Shown piece by piece: positions 45,072-54,535 of a stretch of 64,000 bases of DNA (positions within the stretch are counted from its first letter, which is position 1; every line of letters begins with the position of its first letter). Source of the stretch: CAZOZZ01 sp965262425 (GTDB lineage Bacteria; Acidobacteriota; Terriglobia; 20CM-2-55-15); contig OZ253536.1 in assembly GCA_965262425.1 (NCBI GenBank), positions 3,100,001 through 3,164,000 of the forward strand, written 5' to 3'. The position numbers were made by a program, and so were the translations under genes. The notes beneath the pieces are model-generated. The model searched no databases. It was not told where the DNA came from and saw only the letters and a program-made list of their open reading frames with translations.

Positions 45072-45865
45072 TGAAAAAGGTTCTGTTCATGTCGATAGCC
45101 ATAGTGGGTCTCCTGGCGGGTTTCGTACACGCGCGGGATCACGGAACGGTGCTCATCGGTCGGTGCGACGATCTGCATCTCTTAGCCCCTCAGGTCCCAC
45201 AGCCCGAAGAATTCAGCTTCGTCCGTCTCATCTACAATGGACAGATTTCCGGATACTACAAGAACTGGTATACGGACTATCCGAAGGGTGACCGCCAGTT
45301 GATCGAGATCCTTCGCCGTCTGACGAACCTCGACATCGCACCCTCGGAAAGGGCTATTCCGATCCGTCATCCCGACCTGGTCCGCTATCCGTTTGTTTAT
45401 TCGGCCGAGGCAGGCCAAATGAGGCTCGACTCGTCCGGTGCCCGTGTCTTGAGGGAGTACCTGGATCGCGGTGGATTCTGGATGGTCGACGACTTCTGGG
45501 GAAGCGCAGAATGGCAGAGTTTCGAGGAAACCTTGGAAAAGATCTTTCCCGACCAACCGATTGTCGAACTGCCTCCGAGCCACCCGATATTTCACAACGT
45601 GTTCGATATCGACAAGATCATGCAGGTCCCCAGCATCGCCTTCGCTAACTGCTCTGGGAACTGCTCCACATCGGAGCAGGACGGACACGTCCCGCACGTT
45701 CGAGCCATCCTGGACGAGGACGACATCATTCGCGTGTTGATCAACTTCAATACGGATCTGATGGACGCTTCTGAATGGGCGGACGATCCGCGTTATCCCG
45801 AACGATTCTCGGCTTATTCTTACCGACTCTTCACCAACGCCGTCGTCTACGCGATGAGCCACTGA
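45071..45865 (+). CDS. Secreted DUF4159 protein
   Basis: 264 residues from ATG 45071. Signal peptide (KKVLFMSIAIVGLLAGFVHA), then the DUF4159 fold with FSFVRLIYNGQISGYYKNWY, PFVYSAEAGQMRLDSSGARV and GGFWMVDDFWGSAEW. The family is often found next to MoxR/DUF58 gene sets, which are absent here. It has three nearby cysteines (CSGNCSTSE region gives two). Function unknown. It is followed 4 nt later by the TPR gene. Confidence 0.85.
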   Translation: MKKVLFMSIAIVGLLAGFVHARDHGTVLIGRCDDLHLLAPQVPQPEEFSFVRLIYNGQISGYYKNWYTDYPKGDRQLIEILRRLTNLDIAPSERAIPIRHPDLVRYPFVYSAEAGQMRLDSSGARVLREYLDRGGFWMVDDFWGSAEWQSFEETLEKIFPDQPIVELPPSHPIFHNVFDIDKIMQVPSIAFANCSGNCSTSEQDGHVPHVRAILDEDDIIRVLINFNTDLMDASEWADDPRYPERFSAYSYRLFTNAVVYAMSH

Positions 45866-45869
45866 CCCG

Positions 45870-46907
45870 ATGATGCGCAATCACCTCGAAAATATGGACT
45901 TTCTGGATTGGGCGGCGATGAGACAAGCGTCATTACTCGTTGCAATGGTTTTGTTTACATGTGGGATGGTCTTCGCCGCTGCTGGTATTGACCAACAAGT
46001 GCTGACAGGCCGAGTCGTCGACGGGGAGGGCCAGCCTCTGGAGCGCGTGGAAGTTGGACTCGAGGCGCGCGGGTCAAGCGTCGGAACGTTGACCGATGTT
46101 TCAGGACGCTTTGAATTCTTCGACGTGGCGCCTGGCACCTATCAGATTGTCATCGAGCTGTCGGGTTACGAAAGAGTGCGCAAAACAGTGACATTTGACA
46201 GCACAGCAAGGCTGAGCCCCACACGCATCGTCGTCAAACGATTGCGGTTCATGCAGATGAGGTATCGTCCGGTTGGCGATTACCTTATTGACGTGGGACA
46301 GTTTCTGGAGAACTTCCCGGACGAAGCCATCGACCGCTACAAGAAAGGTCTCAAGGCGAAAAAGAAAGGCAAGAGCCAGAGTGCCATCCAACATCTCCTA
46401 GAGGCTATTCGCCTTGCACCGACCTTCTTCGCCGGACACCTCGACATAGGGGTGCTCTATCACCAGTCGGGTCGGCTCGATGAAGCAGAGCACGAATACC
46501 TGCTCGCCCGCTCCCTGAACCAGCATCACCCACAACCTCTGGTCAATCTCGGCGGCCTTTACATCGCGAGAGGCGAGTTCAATCGTGCGATCGACGTGCT
46601 GCGCGAGGCCACGGCCATGATTCCTCCTTCACCGGGGGCGTTCTTCAACCTGGGTATCGCGCTCTACCGCACGGGCGAGCTTGTTGAAGCGGAGAAGTCA
46701 TTGCTCCGGGCACAGGAGTTAGATCCGACGACGCCCCAGATACGACTCATGCTCGTCAATGTTTATCTTCGAGCAGGGAACCCGAATAAGGTGCTCGAGC
46801 AGGCCAATGCGTATTTGAAGGAAAATCCGAAAGGCGAAAAGCGAACGACAGTCGAAGGGATCCGGTCGCGAATCCTACAGTCCCTCAAGGATTTGCCGGG
46901 ATCCTGA
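45870..46907 (+). CDS. Exported protein with carboxypeptidase-regulatory-like domain and TPR repeats
   Basis: 345 residues; Met17 (45918) may be the real start because the signal peptide begins there (RQASLLVAMVLFTCGMVFA). A beta-sandwich domain (LTGRVVDGEGQPLERVEVGL to SGYERVRKTVTF, about 42-115) is followed by four to five TPR units (about 165-320, such as AGHLDIGVLYHQSGRLDEAE). It is likely a periplasmic scaffold. It forms an operon with the DUF4159 gene. Confidence 0.82.
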   Translation: MMRNHLENMDFLDWAAMRQASLLVAMVLFTCGMVFAAAGIDQQVLTGRVVDGEGQPLERVEVGLEARGSSVGTLTDVSGRFEFFDVAPGTYQIVIELSGYERVRKTVTFDSTARLSPTRIVVKRLRFMQMRYRPVGDYLIDVGQFLENFPDEAIDRYKKGLKAKKKGKSQSAIQHLLEAIRLAPTFFAGHLDIGVLYHQSGRLDEAEHEYLLARSLNQHHPQPLVNLGGLYIARGEFNRAIDVLREATAMIPPSPGAFFNLGIALYRTGELVEAEKSLLRAQELDPTTPQIRLMLVNVYLRAGNPNKVLEQANAYLKENPKGEKRTTVEGIRSRILQSLKDLPGS

Positions 46908-46977
46908 AACGACCTGAACGGACCTGATTATGAATTCAGCAACCACCTTGGCGCACTGTCAACTAGGCCTATAACTA

Positions 46978-48128
46978 GTGTAGTCCGTCACAGTTAATGT
47001 AACTTATTCAGCTTTCCTACGTCTGAGTATATATGAGGAGAGCACCGACGATTAAATTGGACATTCCTGTGCGGAAGGAACTGGAGCGACTGAGCCGAAG
47101 CCGCAGTGTGGCGGTCCGGTTGGCGGAACGATCTCGAATTGTCTTGCTGGCCGCCGGGGGTCTGGACAATCAGGAGATCGCTGCCAAGTTGGACATCACT
47201 CGTCAAAAGGCCGGACGTTGGCGCGATCGTTTCGTTGAAGATGGCCTCGGGGGAATCGAAAAGGACGCTTCCCGCAGTGGACGGATTCCCTCGATCGGCC
47301 GCCGGAAGCGGGCCCGGATCGTGAAGAAGACGGTCGAAGGGAAGCCTCCGAACGCCACGCACTGGAGCCGGTCCTTGATGGCCAGGGCAACCGGCGTCAG
47401 CGAGTCCACGGTAGGGAGAATCTGGCGGGCTCATGGCTTGAAGCCTCATCTGGCACGCACCTTCAAACTTTCCAACGACAAACAATTTGTCGAGAAGTTG
47501 GAGGATGTGGTCGGTTTGTATCTGAACCCTCCGGAAAACGCCATTGTTTTGTCCTGCGATGAGAAGAGCCAGATGCAGGCCCTGGACCGCACGCAACCCG
47601 GGTTACCTCTGAAGAAGGGGCGGTGCGGCACCCTCACCCACGACTACAAACGCAACGGGACGACCACGATGTTCGCCGCGCTCAATACGCTGGACGGCTC
47701 GATTATCGGGACCTGTATGCCGAAGCATCGTCATCAGGAATGGATCCGGTTTCTCAATCAGATCAAACGTTCCGTGCCGAAAGACAAACAGATCCATATC
47801 ATTTGCGACAACTACGCCACGCACAAACATCAGAAAGTCGTCAACTGGTTGAAGCGCAACACGCGCTTTCATGTGCACTTCACACCGACCAGTGCATCCT
47901 GGCTGAACATGGTCGAACGCTTCTTCCGGGATCTTTCCGAACAACGGCTTCGGCGCGGGGTTTTCCATTCGGTTCCTGAGCTAATCCAGGCCGTGGAGGA
48001 ATATGTCGGGGGTCACAATCAGAACCCGAAGCCCTTCATTTGGACCGCAACGGCTTCCGATATTCTTGAAAAAGTTCAACGTGCCCGAAAGAAGCTCGAT
48101 AAGTTACAGTCTGTTTGACGGGGACCAC
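46978..48128 (+). mobile_element. IS630-family insertion sequence, copy 2
   Basis: 1151 bp flanked by TA (46976-46977, 48129-48130). It has the same ends as copy 1 in the opposite orientation. I noticed only two substitutions against copy 1: one synonymous change in the transposase and one base in the terminal repeat. The two copies bound an 8.9-kb segment. Confidence 0.95.
47033..48118 (+). CDS. IS630-family transposase (copy 2)
   Basis: 361 residues, same protein as copy 1, intact, with the three DDE blocks described there. Start is ATG right after the terminal repeat region. Confidence 0.95.
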   Translation: MRRAPTIKLDIPVRKELERLSRSRSVAVRLAERSRIVLLAAGGLDNQEIAAKLDITRQKAGRWRDRFVEDGLGGIEKDASRSGRIPSIGRRKRARIVKKTVEGKPPNATHWSRSLMARATGVSESTVGRIWRAHGLKPHLARTFKLSNDKQFVEKLEDVVGLYLNPPENAIVLSCDEKSQMQALDRTQPGLPLKKGRCGTLTHDYKRNGTTTMFAALNTLDGSIIGTCMPKHRHQEWIRFLNQIKRSVPKDKQIHIICDNYATHKHQKVVNWLKRNTRFHVHFTPTSASWLNMVERFFRDLSEQRLRRGVFHSVPELIQAVEEYVGGHNQNPKPFIWTATASDILEKVQRARKKLDKLQSV

Positions 48129-48143
48129 TAGAGGAGAACACTA

Positions 48144-48605
48144 ATGGTGAATCGAAATGTCTTACCCCGATTCGGATTGCTGGCTCTGCTGCTTGCGATT
48201 CAATCGAGTCCGTTACCCGCGCACGCGGATCCGGAAACAAGTCGACCCATGATGCAGGGCGTTAACGGCGCCTATCGTTTCTCTCCCCCGGAACTCGGTA
48301 GGATCGTTCCGTTCGCAACATTCAACCTCGGGGGTCTGGCTGTAAGTCCGGACGATCCGGAAACCGCAACGTTTCTCTTACACGGCAGGGCGGTAACTGA
48401 ACTAGCGGTGAATAACACCGTCCCCGCCGGAGGGCGCACCCTCCAGCTCGCCGATGGGAACACGTTTTTCAAGGCGAATCGTTTGTTGGGGATGATGGAC
48501 CTTCAATTTGACGCCCATCGAGCCCTGCCAGACTTTGTGGGACGCCGCAGCAACACCTGGAACGAGCCGTCCGGCGGCATCATCTTTGCGTGGGTCATAC
48601 ATTAG
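48144..48605 (+). CDS. Secreted protein of unknown function
   Basis: 153 residues. Signal peptide (FGLLALLLAIQSSPLPAHAD), then a probable beta-rich domain (RIVPFATFNLGGLAVSPDDP; GGRTLQLADGNTFFKANRLL). GAGGAG lies 8 nt before the ATG, just outside IS630 copy 2. No family recognised. Confidence 0.65.
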   Translation: MVNRNVLPRFGLLALLLAIQSSPLPAHADPETSRPMMQGVNGAYRFSPPELGRIVPFATFNLGGLAVSPDDPETATFLLHGRAVTELAVNNTVPAGGRTLQLADGNTFFKANRLLGMMDLQFDAHRALPDFVGRRSNTWNEPSGGIIFAWVIH

Positions 48606-49337
48606 GCTTGCGGGCTTTCAGCGATCAGCTTTCAGCCTCTTAGCCCAGGGGACACGAGAGAATCGAACTCGCTCTCTGCCGGAACGATTCGTAAGTCCTT
48701 GGGATCGTTCTCACTTTGACGAACCACCTCCGGTGGACGTCCGTCACGCTGGTCGAGTGCGAATGCGTCAACGAACACGGGAAGTCGGCAGAAGGAGAAG
48801 CTCCTTCTGCTCTGCCGCTTCGCGCCAGTCGCGACTGTCGTGGGCGAGCACAGGCTCCCGCAATATCGGGTGACCGCGCTCCCGTGCCCAGCGATCCGGA
48901 TCAGGCGCGCGGGTCAGCATCATCTTGACCATGAAGGCAATGGCCCCAAGCTTCGTGCCGGCGCGCAGGCCAGGTGCGACCAGACAGGCTGGGCGATGTA
49001 TCGTCGAGCTGCCGTCTCGAAGGACTCCGGTGGCCGGCCGCAGATCTATTGAACGTGATCGGTCGGCGCTCCGACCGCATCCGTGCCACCACGAAGCTCC
49101 TCGAAGTAGGAACCGCTATGGCCGATCTCGAAGGCCGAGACTCCTTGCGCCTTCGCTGTCTTGAGAAACATCTTGGTGGACACGTCCTCGTACTTGATCT
49201 TGCGACCGACGACGTCGGTGAGAATCTCAGCCGTCGTGTGGCGAAATGAGCTTGGGCCCCGTCGGACGGTAACGCTTGCCAATGTGAGGAGAGGGGGTTC
49301 TTGTGCAGACTGCTCAGGGAATTGGCGATAATAGGCT
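48606..49337. other. Degraded genes on the minus strand
   Basis: Two coding-looking fragments: 48768-48972 (AGTKLGAIAFMVKMMLTRAP, then DPDRWARERGHPILREPVLA), family not recognised, and 49046-49240 (AEILTDVVGRKIKYEDVSTK followed by MFLKTAKAQGV), which resembles the C-terminal part of NmrA-type NAD(P)-binding proteins. Neither has a start or a full domain. Confidence 0.45.
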
Positions 49338-49457
49338 ATGGCGCATCGCAAACCTGAACGGAACCCTCTCTTCGCCGGACGTTGGTTCGAAGACGACATC
49401 ATTCTCCTCTGCCTTCGCTGGTATTTTCGCTTCAAACTGGGTTACCGAGACCTGGTC
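49338..49457 (+). pseudogene. N-terminal fragment of an IS6-like transposase
   Basis: 40 codons, with LFAGRWFEDDIILLCLRWYF and RFKLGYRDLV, the IS6 N-terminus. The frame then runs straight into a dehydrogenase remnant, so the transposon was cut here. Confidence 0.7.
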
Positions 49458-50142
49458 GTGATTCTAGACATCCCGGACTACGCCGTGGCTCATTATCCCG
49501 ACAGTCTATCGCCCGCCGGGGGCGCTGCGATCTGGATGCAATACCTGACGGCCTTCGGCGCCCTTGTGGACCTTGGTTCGTTGAAAAGAGAGGACTCGGT
49601 GCTGATCACCGCGGCCAGCAGCAGTGTGGGGTTGGCCGCGATACAGATCACTAAGGCGGCCGGGGCACCGCCATTGTCACGACCCGCAGCGCCGATAAAA
49701 CACAGTTCCTCATCGACGCAGGGGCTGATCACGTCGTCGTGACCGACGAAGAAAACCTGGCACAAGCGGTGATGACCCTCACCTCCGGGAAGGGGGCGCG
49801 TATTATCTTTGATCCCATCGGAGGCCCGCTGCTGGTGAAGCTCGCCGATGCCGCCGCTTCCGGTGCGATCATCGTCGAGTACGGTGCGCTGTCTCGGGCA
49901 ACGACGACGTTTCCTCTATTCGCGGCGCTTTCAAAGGGCTGACAATACGAGGCTATACTTTGTTCGAGACTGTGCGCGATTCCGACAAACTTGCCCGCGC
50001 CAAGCAGTATGTCTACGACGGCCTCGAAGCTGGTGCGCTGAAGCCCATCATCGACCGCACCTTTCCACTGGATGCCATCGCCGAAGCCCACCGGTACATG
50101 GAATCCAACCAGCAGAAGGGCAAGATCGTAGTGACCGTCTGA
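49458..50142 (+). pseudogene. Zinc-type alcohol dehydrogenase/quinone reductase, truncated with two frameshifts
   Basis: Three successive frames carry one medium-chain dehydrogenase. SPAGGAAIWMQYLTAFGALV and VLITAASSSVGLAAIQITKA (Rossmann region) come first, then VVVTDEENLAQAVMTLTSGK with IIFDPIGG after a shift near 49670-49740. LFETVRDSDKLARAKQYVYD and DAIAEAHRYMESNQQKGKIV follow after a second shift near 49940. The N-terminal catalytic domain is replaced by the IS6 stump. Confidence 0.8.
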
Positions 50143-50245
50143 TGACGGCGATACGAATTTCTGATGATCACACCGCGTTGTGATGAATCATCACTTGCGA
50201 GGAACGGCAGACTGACAAACCTGAGATCGACACGCGTATCTCCAG

Positions 50246-50461
50246 TCGACCTTGTCGTCGCTTCAGACGCTTGGCATAGTCGAGCCCGAACTTCGCGCAC
50301 CACCGGCGGATTGTCTTGTAGGACACGGTGATTCCTCGTTTGGCGAGCAGATCTTCGACGTCTCGGAAGCTGATACCGAATCTGTAGAAGAGCCAGACTG
50401 TATGATCGATTATTTCGCGTGGATAGCGGTGTCCGTGATAGCGGGATCGGGAGCTTCTCAT
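50246..50461 (-). pseudogene. N-terminal fragment of a second IS6-like transposase
   Basis: 72 codons: YHGHRYPREIIDHTVWLFYR, then SFRDVEDLLAKRGITVSYKT and IRRWCAKFGLDYAKRLKRRQ. The DDE domain is absent. It is a different sequence from the fragment at 49338. Confidence 0.75.
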
Positions 50462-50535
50462 CCGGTCATTCTGGCAGGCATGGTCTCAAGGTGACAATAC
50501 CTCGGCGGAAACAGACACCTTGGATTCGCCTCGTA

Positions 50536-50760
50536 TTATTCGTAGCGAAGGGCAACCAGAGGATCGGTCGTGCCGGCCCGCCACACCGGTACGACACACG
50601 CGACCACCGTGACCAGGAGAAAGATGCCGACAGCGACCATGATGATAGCCGGGTCCCTCGGGCTCACACCGAACAGCAAGCCCTTGATTATTTCACCGGT
50701 AAGAACGGCACCGCCGGTACCTAGGACCAGGCCTGTCAGGAGCATCGCGAACAGTTCAAA
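50536..50760 (-). pseudogene. C-terminal fragment of a MacB-like permease
   Basis: About 74 codons: FAMLLTGLVLGTGGAVLTGE, then LLFGVSPRDPAIIMVAVGIF and CVVPVWRAGTTDPLVALRYE, the last helices and end of an FtsX-type permease like the two giant ones in this window. The remainder is gone. 50761-51088 holds no recognised gene. Confidence 0.75.
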
Positions 50761-51088
50761 AGAATTGGAGCTGTGCACCTCGCCAGAGTTCTGCGAAAAT
50801 GTGCTCAGCTTGGAACACACGGCGTTGCTGCTGGGGAGAGGGTTGCTTTCGCCCGAGGACGACTTTCGGCCCGGTGCTCCTACGTGGACTACGACGGCGA
50901 CAGAGTTCTCCGACGGTTGCGTGCGAATCTGCCGATTTCATCAGGGAGGCCGAGAATGCCTTCGTTGAACACGTGTTGCGTCGATCGAGCGGTATATCCA
51001 GTGTGTCCGCGAAGGGAAACGTCCTGGGCATTCTGATGTCCCCGCGGTGTGTTCTCGCGACGCGTCGCAATAGGACGGGCAGGCTCGA

Positions 51089-51865
51089 ATGGAAGAACCA
51101 TATTCACTGGGTTGCAACGAAGTGTGGGGTGGGAACCGGGAGGTTGCTCGTACGGTTGCCCTCTCTGGCCTGGTTGCCTGGGTTTATTCGTCTCCCCTCC
51201 ATGGCGACAGCGGCGGCGATCTGCACTACCTGTCGGTGTGTGACTACGGTATTTTTTCGAGAGTTCTGTCCCGTGTCCTTTTGGCCGACGTGATGGGCCA
51301 CGGAGAGAGCGTGAGCGACGTTGCGAAGGACTTGCACGGCATGATGCACAAACACATCAACACATGGGATCAGTCCGATCTCATGAAAGAACTGAACCAG
51401 TCGTTCCGCGACGGTGTCACGGGTTTCAACTTCGCAACTCTGGTCATATTGGGCTACAACAGCACAAACTGCCAATTGGTGTTTACGAACGCAGGCCATC
51501 CGCCGCCTCTGTGGTATCGTGCCGCCGACGGAGAGTGGAGTTGGCTCGAGGATGGCAATCCTTCGAACGTCGACAATCCAGAGGACTTACCGGTAGGCAT
51601 GATTCCGGGGACGGATTACCGCCAGAGCGTCACCTCCTTCACTCCCTCCGACAAGCTCATACTGTATACGGATGGCATTACGGACGCGGAGAATAGATCG
51701 GGTGAGCCACTCGGACGCGACAGGCTGCTGCAGTGGGCTCGTTTGCTTCCGGGGGACACTCCGGACGAAACAGGCCGAGCATTGCTCGACCGGCTGAACA
51801 CGTTTCGTCTTGGACCTCCGGCCGATGATGAGACGCTCGTGGTGATTCAGGCTATCACCGGTTAG
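51089..51865 (+). CDS. SpoIIE/RsbU-type PP2C protein serine phosphatase
   Basis: 258 residues. Metal-binding motifs of the PPM fold: SGGDLHYLSVCD, LLADVMGHGESVSDVAKDL, LVFTNAGHPPPLWY, LILYTDGITDAENRSGE and PPADDETLVVI. The N-terminus has CNEVWGGNREVARTVALSGL, typical of stand-alone members. It probably dephosphorylates an anti-sigma antagonist or another regulator; no such partner is adjacent. Confidence 0.85.
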   Translation: MEEPYSLGCNEVWGGNREVARTVALSGLVAWVYSSPLHGDSGGDLHYLSVCDYGIFSRVLSRVLLADVMGHGESVSDVAKDLHGMMHKHINTWDQSDLMKELNQSFRDGVTGFNFATLVILGYNSTNCQLVFTNAGHPPPLWYRAADGEWSWLEDGNPSNVDNPEDLPVGMIPGTDYRQSVTSFTPSDKLILYTDGITDAENRSGEPLGRDRLLQWARLLPGDTPDETGRALLDRLNTFRLGPPADDETLVVIQAITG

Positions 51866-52136
51866 GTTCTGACGGAAAGAGTTGCAGTTGAGATGTGATC
51901 AGCGAGCGTTAATGTGTGGATTCGATCGATTGTCCCGTGTGCCCATGAGCGGATGCGACTGGGTGATCAAAGCGGATCGGTGATCGCCGTCAGTCGTAAG
52001 TCCGATCAGTTCGAAACCGGACTGTGGACCGCTGGCGTCGGGACGCGTTCCAGCGCCCGGTGCGACAGTACCCTATTGAAGGCTGGTGGGGGGCACATCG
52101 AGGTTCGGTGAACGAGGATCTGACACGACCGGCACA

Positions 52137-52955
52137 CTAATCATAGAGCACGTTTTCCGCGCCCGATTCGGCAATCCGGCCGCGGGCCCGTTCCAGTATC
52201 AGATCACGACGTCCCAGGAGCGCGCGGATCTGGGAAATGGTCAGGTAACGTCCCAACTGTTCTTTTAGGGAGGATTCGTCAAGTTTCTGGATCGCATCCA
52301 GCAGCGATTTTGAAAACCGCAGCATGGGGCGCTGCAGCTCTCTGAGACTCCGAAAAGATCGAGAATGGTCGATCAGGTAAACCCGCCCGTCCTCTTTGAC
52401 CAGCATGTTGGTCAAATTGCGATCCACGTTGTAAATCAAGTTGTCGAACAACCAGATTTTATACGCCTGCTCGATCCACTCCACCGGGTCAGGCGGTTGG
52501 ATACCCGCTTCTATTCGGTCTCGTTCCACCATCGTGTCTTCGACCCACCATTGCATTGATCCACGGTTGCGCCCGTGGCGACGCTCGACTGTAGCGGGAA
52601 CCATCCCGAGACCGATCATTTTGTCGAGTTCGTATGCCGCGACTTCCGTTTTCCAACTGTCCTGGAAATCGACATCGGTAGCACCGCTGCGCAAGGTCGT
52701 CCGTCCACGCCGGAACACATCGATAGTTTTAAAAATAGCGAAACGTGTCAACGAATCCTGTTCGAGCGTCACTTTCTTCGATCGTGTGACGCCGCGATCC
52801 GTGTTTTCCTTGTGAGTGACGTCTGCCGTCCTGAGAAAGTGCTCAAGCTCCGAACCCTGAAAGAGGACGGATTTCGAGCCCTGAGCACCGAGCACCGCAA
52901 CTGTCGCCATTGCGCACACAGCTATGATCATGGAACGAAGAACGTATGAAGTCAT
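52137..52955 (-). CDS. Secreted protein with a kinase-like (PI3K/FAM20-type) active-site pattern
   Basis: 272 residues. An N-terminal signal peptide (RSMIIAVCAMATVAVLGAQG) is followed by a polar domain. The segment WLFDNLIYNVDRNLTNMLVK then GRVYLIDHSRSF resembles the catalytic loop (N-x-D-R-N-x-x-N) and metal-binding IDHS of atypical kinases such as PI3/4K-like, HipA-like and FAM20 proteins. An upstream KTEVAAYELDKMIG could hold the ATP-site glutamate. Its ATG overlaps the stop of a secreted phosphatase by 4 nt. Activity is inferred from motif only. Confidence 0.6.
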   Translation of the reverse strand: MTSYVLRSMIIAVCAMATVAVLGAQGSKSVLFQGSELEHFLRTADVTHKENTDRGVTRSKKVTLEQDSLTRFAIFKTIDVFRRGRTTLRSGATDVDFQDSWKTEVAAYELDKMIGLGMVPATVERRHGRNRGSMQWWVEDTMVERDRIEAGIQPPDPVEWIEQAYKIWLFDNLIYNVDRNLTNMLVKEDGRVYLIDHSRSFRSLRELQRPMLRFSKSLLDAIQKLDESSLKEQLGRYLTISQIRALLGRRDLILERARGRIAESGAENVLYD

Positions 52956-54223
52956 CTTTGGCCTTCCCCGATTGTTGGGCGTGGGTAGAGTTGGACGGGA
53001 TTGCCATCCAAGTAGATCGCCCTGAATACGCCGCCCCGCATTTCCACGGCCGACGCCCGACCGCCCGGGTAGAAACTCGAGAGCATTCCGGTATCGCCCA
53101 GGAAGATTCGACCGTCAAAGCGGCCCCCGACGTGTCCTTCCAACTGAGGGCTGTGTCCGACAAAGAAGTGCCGGACATCGTAATTTTCGAGTAAGGTTTC
53201 GACCTCCTGTTGTCCTTCCTCGTCCGTCCACCGGGCGTAACCCCGGAACCAGAGAATCCCACCGGGGTTGATGGTCAACCACTGTCCCATTCCCATGAAA
53301 CCTTTCAATACGTCAATGTGTTTCTGTTCGCGCTCCGATGGAGAGTACGTGCTTCCTTTTGCTGCGGCAGCGGCGGTCTTTTTGGAAATCTCCGCCCTCC
53401 GAGCTTCGAGTTCTTCTCGCACGGACACGACCAGCTCGTCGAGTGTGAAGAAATCCAGCGCCAGATTCTGATCGACCATGTATCTCTTATATCGATCGAA
53501 AGCTTCGATCTCCTGCCGAACCCGCTCATTGATCTTCTCGATCGACCATTGGGCGATGATGGGGTTGATACCCGCGTGCAGGAAAATCGTGTCACCTTCC
53601 TTTACGACGACCCGGCGTTTTCGCAGCCACTTGCCGTAGGTTCCCTTCGGTGAGAATGCTTCCCGTTGTTCGACGAAACCAGGCGGATGGGCCTCCATCC
53701 ACTTCGCTTCCATTTCAGGTGTTGGAGACGGTTCGGGAAGGTTCAATCTTTTTGCGCGTCGCTTCTCGAGATCCATGAAGGATCGATATGCGGATCGCCG
53801 ACGACGCCGAGATCGCGAATCCGTGAAGCTGGCGTAGTCGGCCTCGGTCACGTTGGTGAGCTGACCGGTCATGTTCATCATTTCATGGTTGCCAATGAGT
53901 ATGATCGCCCTGCCGCCGTTTTTCGGCGCGCTCTGTTCGAGCGACATGAGAAGATCCATGACACGTCGGGCTTCCGGGCCACGGTCGGTGTAGTCGCCTG
54001 TTTGGATGAGAGTGGCTCCGTCCCCGATCCATTGAAGATTCGGATCTACCAGTCCGGTCTGGCGGAGCAGCCCGGTGAAGGCCTCAAAGTCGCCGTGAAT
54101 GTCGGCGATCGCGATGATGCGTTCCCCGGCGCCCGCGCCCCCGACGACTAATGGAGGCAGTGCCAGCAGCAGAAACGATACGAGCACGACGCGGCCGTAC
54201 GTGGCTTCGACGACAGAACCCAA
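52952..54223 (-). CDS. Exported PPP-type metallophosphoesterase
   Basis: 423 residues. Signal peptide (VVLVSFLLLALPPLVVGGAG), then the PPP core: ADIHGD (GDxHG variant), GDYTDRGPEA, IGNHEMMNM, HAGINP and GHSPQLEGH. A charged helical insertion (about 140-190 and 250-290) lies between the motifs. This is the Shewanella-like phosphatase pattern. It forms a two-gene operon with the kinase-like protein, both exported, which suggests they act on the same periplasmic or outer-membrane substrate. Confidence 0.85.
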   Translation of the reverse strand: MGSVVEATYGRVVLVSFLLLALPPLVVGGAGAGERIIAIADIHGDFEAFTGLLRQTGLVDPNLQWIGDGATLIQTGDYTDRGPEARRVMDLLMSLEQSAPKNGGRAIILIGNHEMMNMTGQLTNVTEADYASFTDSRSRRRRRSAYRSFMDLEKRRAKRLNLPEPSPTPEMEAKWMEAHPPGFVEQREAFSPKGTYGKWLRKRRVVVKEGDTIFLHAGINPIIAQWSIEKINERVRQEIEAFDRYKRYMVDQNLALDFFTLDELVVSVREELEARRAEISKKTAAAAAKGSTYSPSEREQKHIDVLKGFMGMGQWLTINPGGILWFRGYARWTDEEGQQEVETLLENYDVRHFFVGHSPQLEGHVGGRFDGRIFLGDTGMLSSFYPGGRASAVEMRGGVFRAIYLDGNPVQLYPRPTIGEGQR

Positions 54224-54411
54224 CCGAGGACGAAACTTAACATCGACTTATGAATGTTGCTCCTCATTCGCTTTTTCCTTTCTTGCCTATAATAGTTGCC
54301 CGTTAGTGAGTGCAACAAGTACCAGCCTTCTTACAGTTGTAAGAATTCCGCTTCCAGCCCCACTGACACATAGACGTCCGACGGAGCGATTTTGTGATAG
54401 AAGGAGGTAGC

Positions 54412-54535
54412 GTGCACATTGGCATTCCAAAGGAAATAAAGGCAAGAGAGGGTCGTGTGGCATTGATCCCGCCCGCCGTCGCCGAGCTGGTTCGGCAGGG
54501 CCACGAAGTCCGTTCGCAGTCCGGGGCAGGTCTAG
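54412..54535 (+). pseudogene. ald: 5' fragment of alanine dehydrogenase, cut by IS1182
   Basis: About 41 codons from GTG 54412, with an excellent AAGGAGG site. HIGIPKEIKAREGRVALIPP, then AVAELVRQGHEVRSQSGAGL is the Ald N-terminus. The frame enters IS1182 at CTAG 54532. Sequence beyond the element (after 56084) is not recognisable as Ald, so the rest of the gene is missing. Confidence 0.85.
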
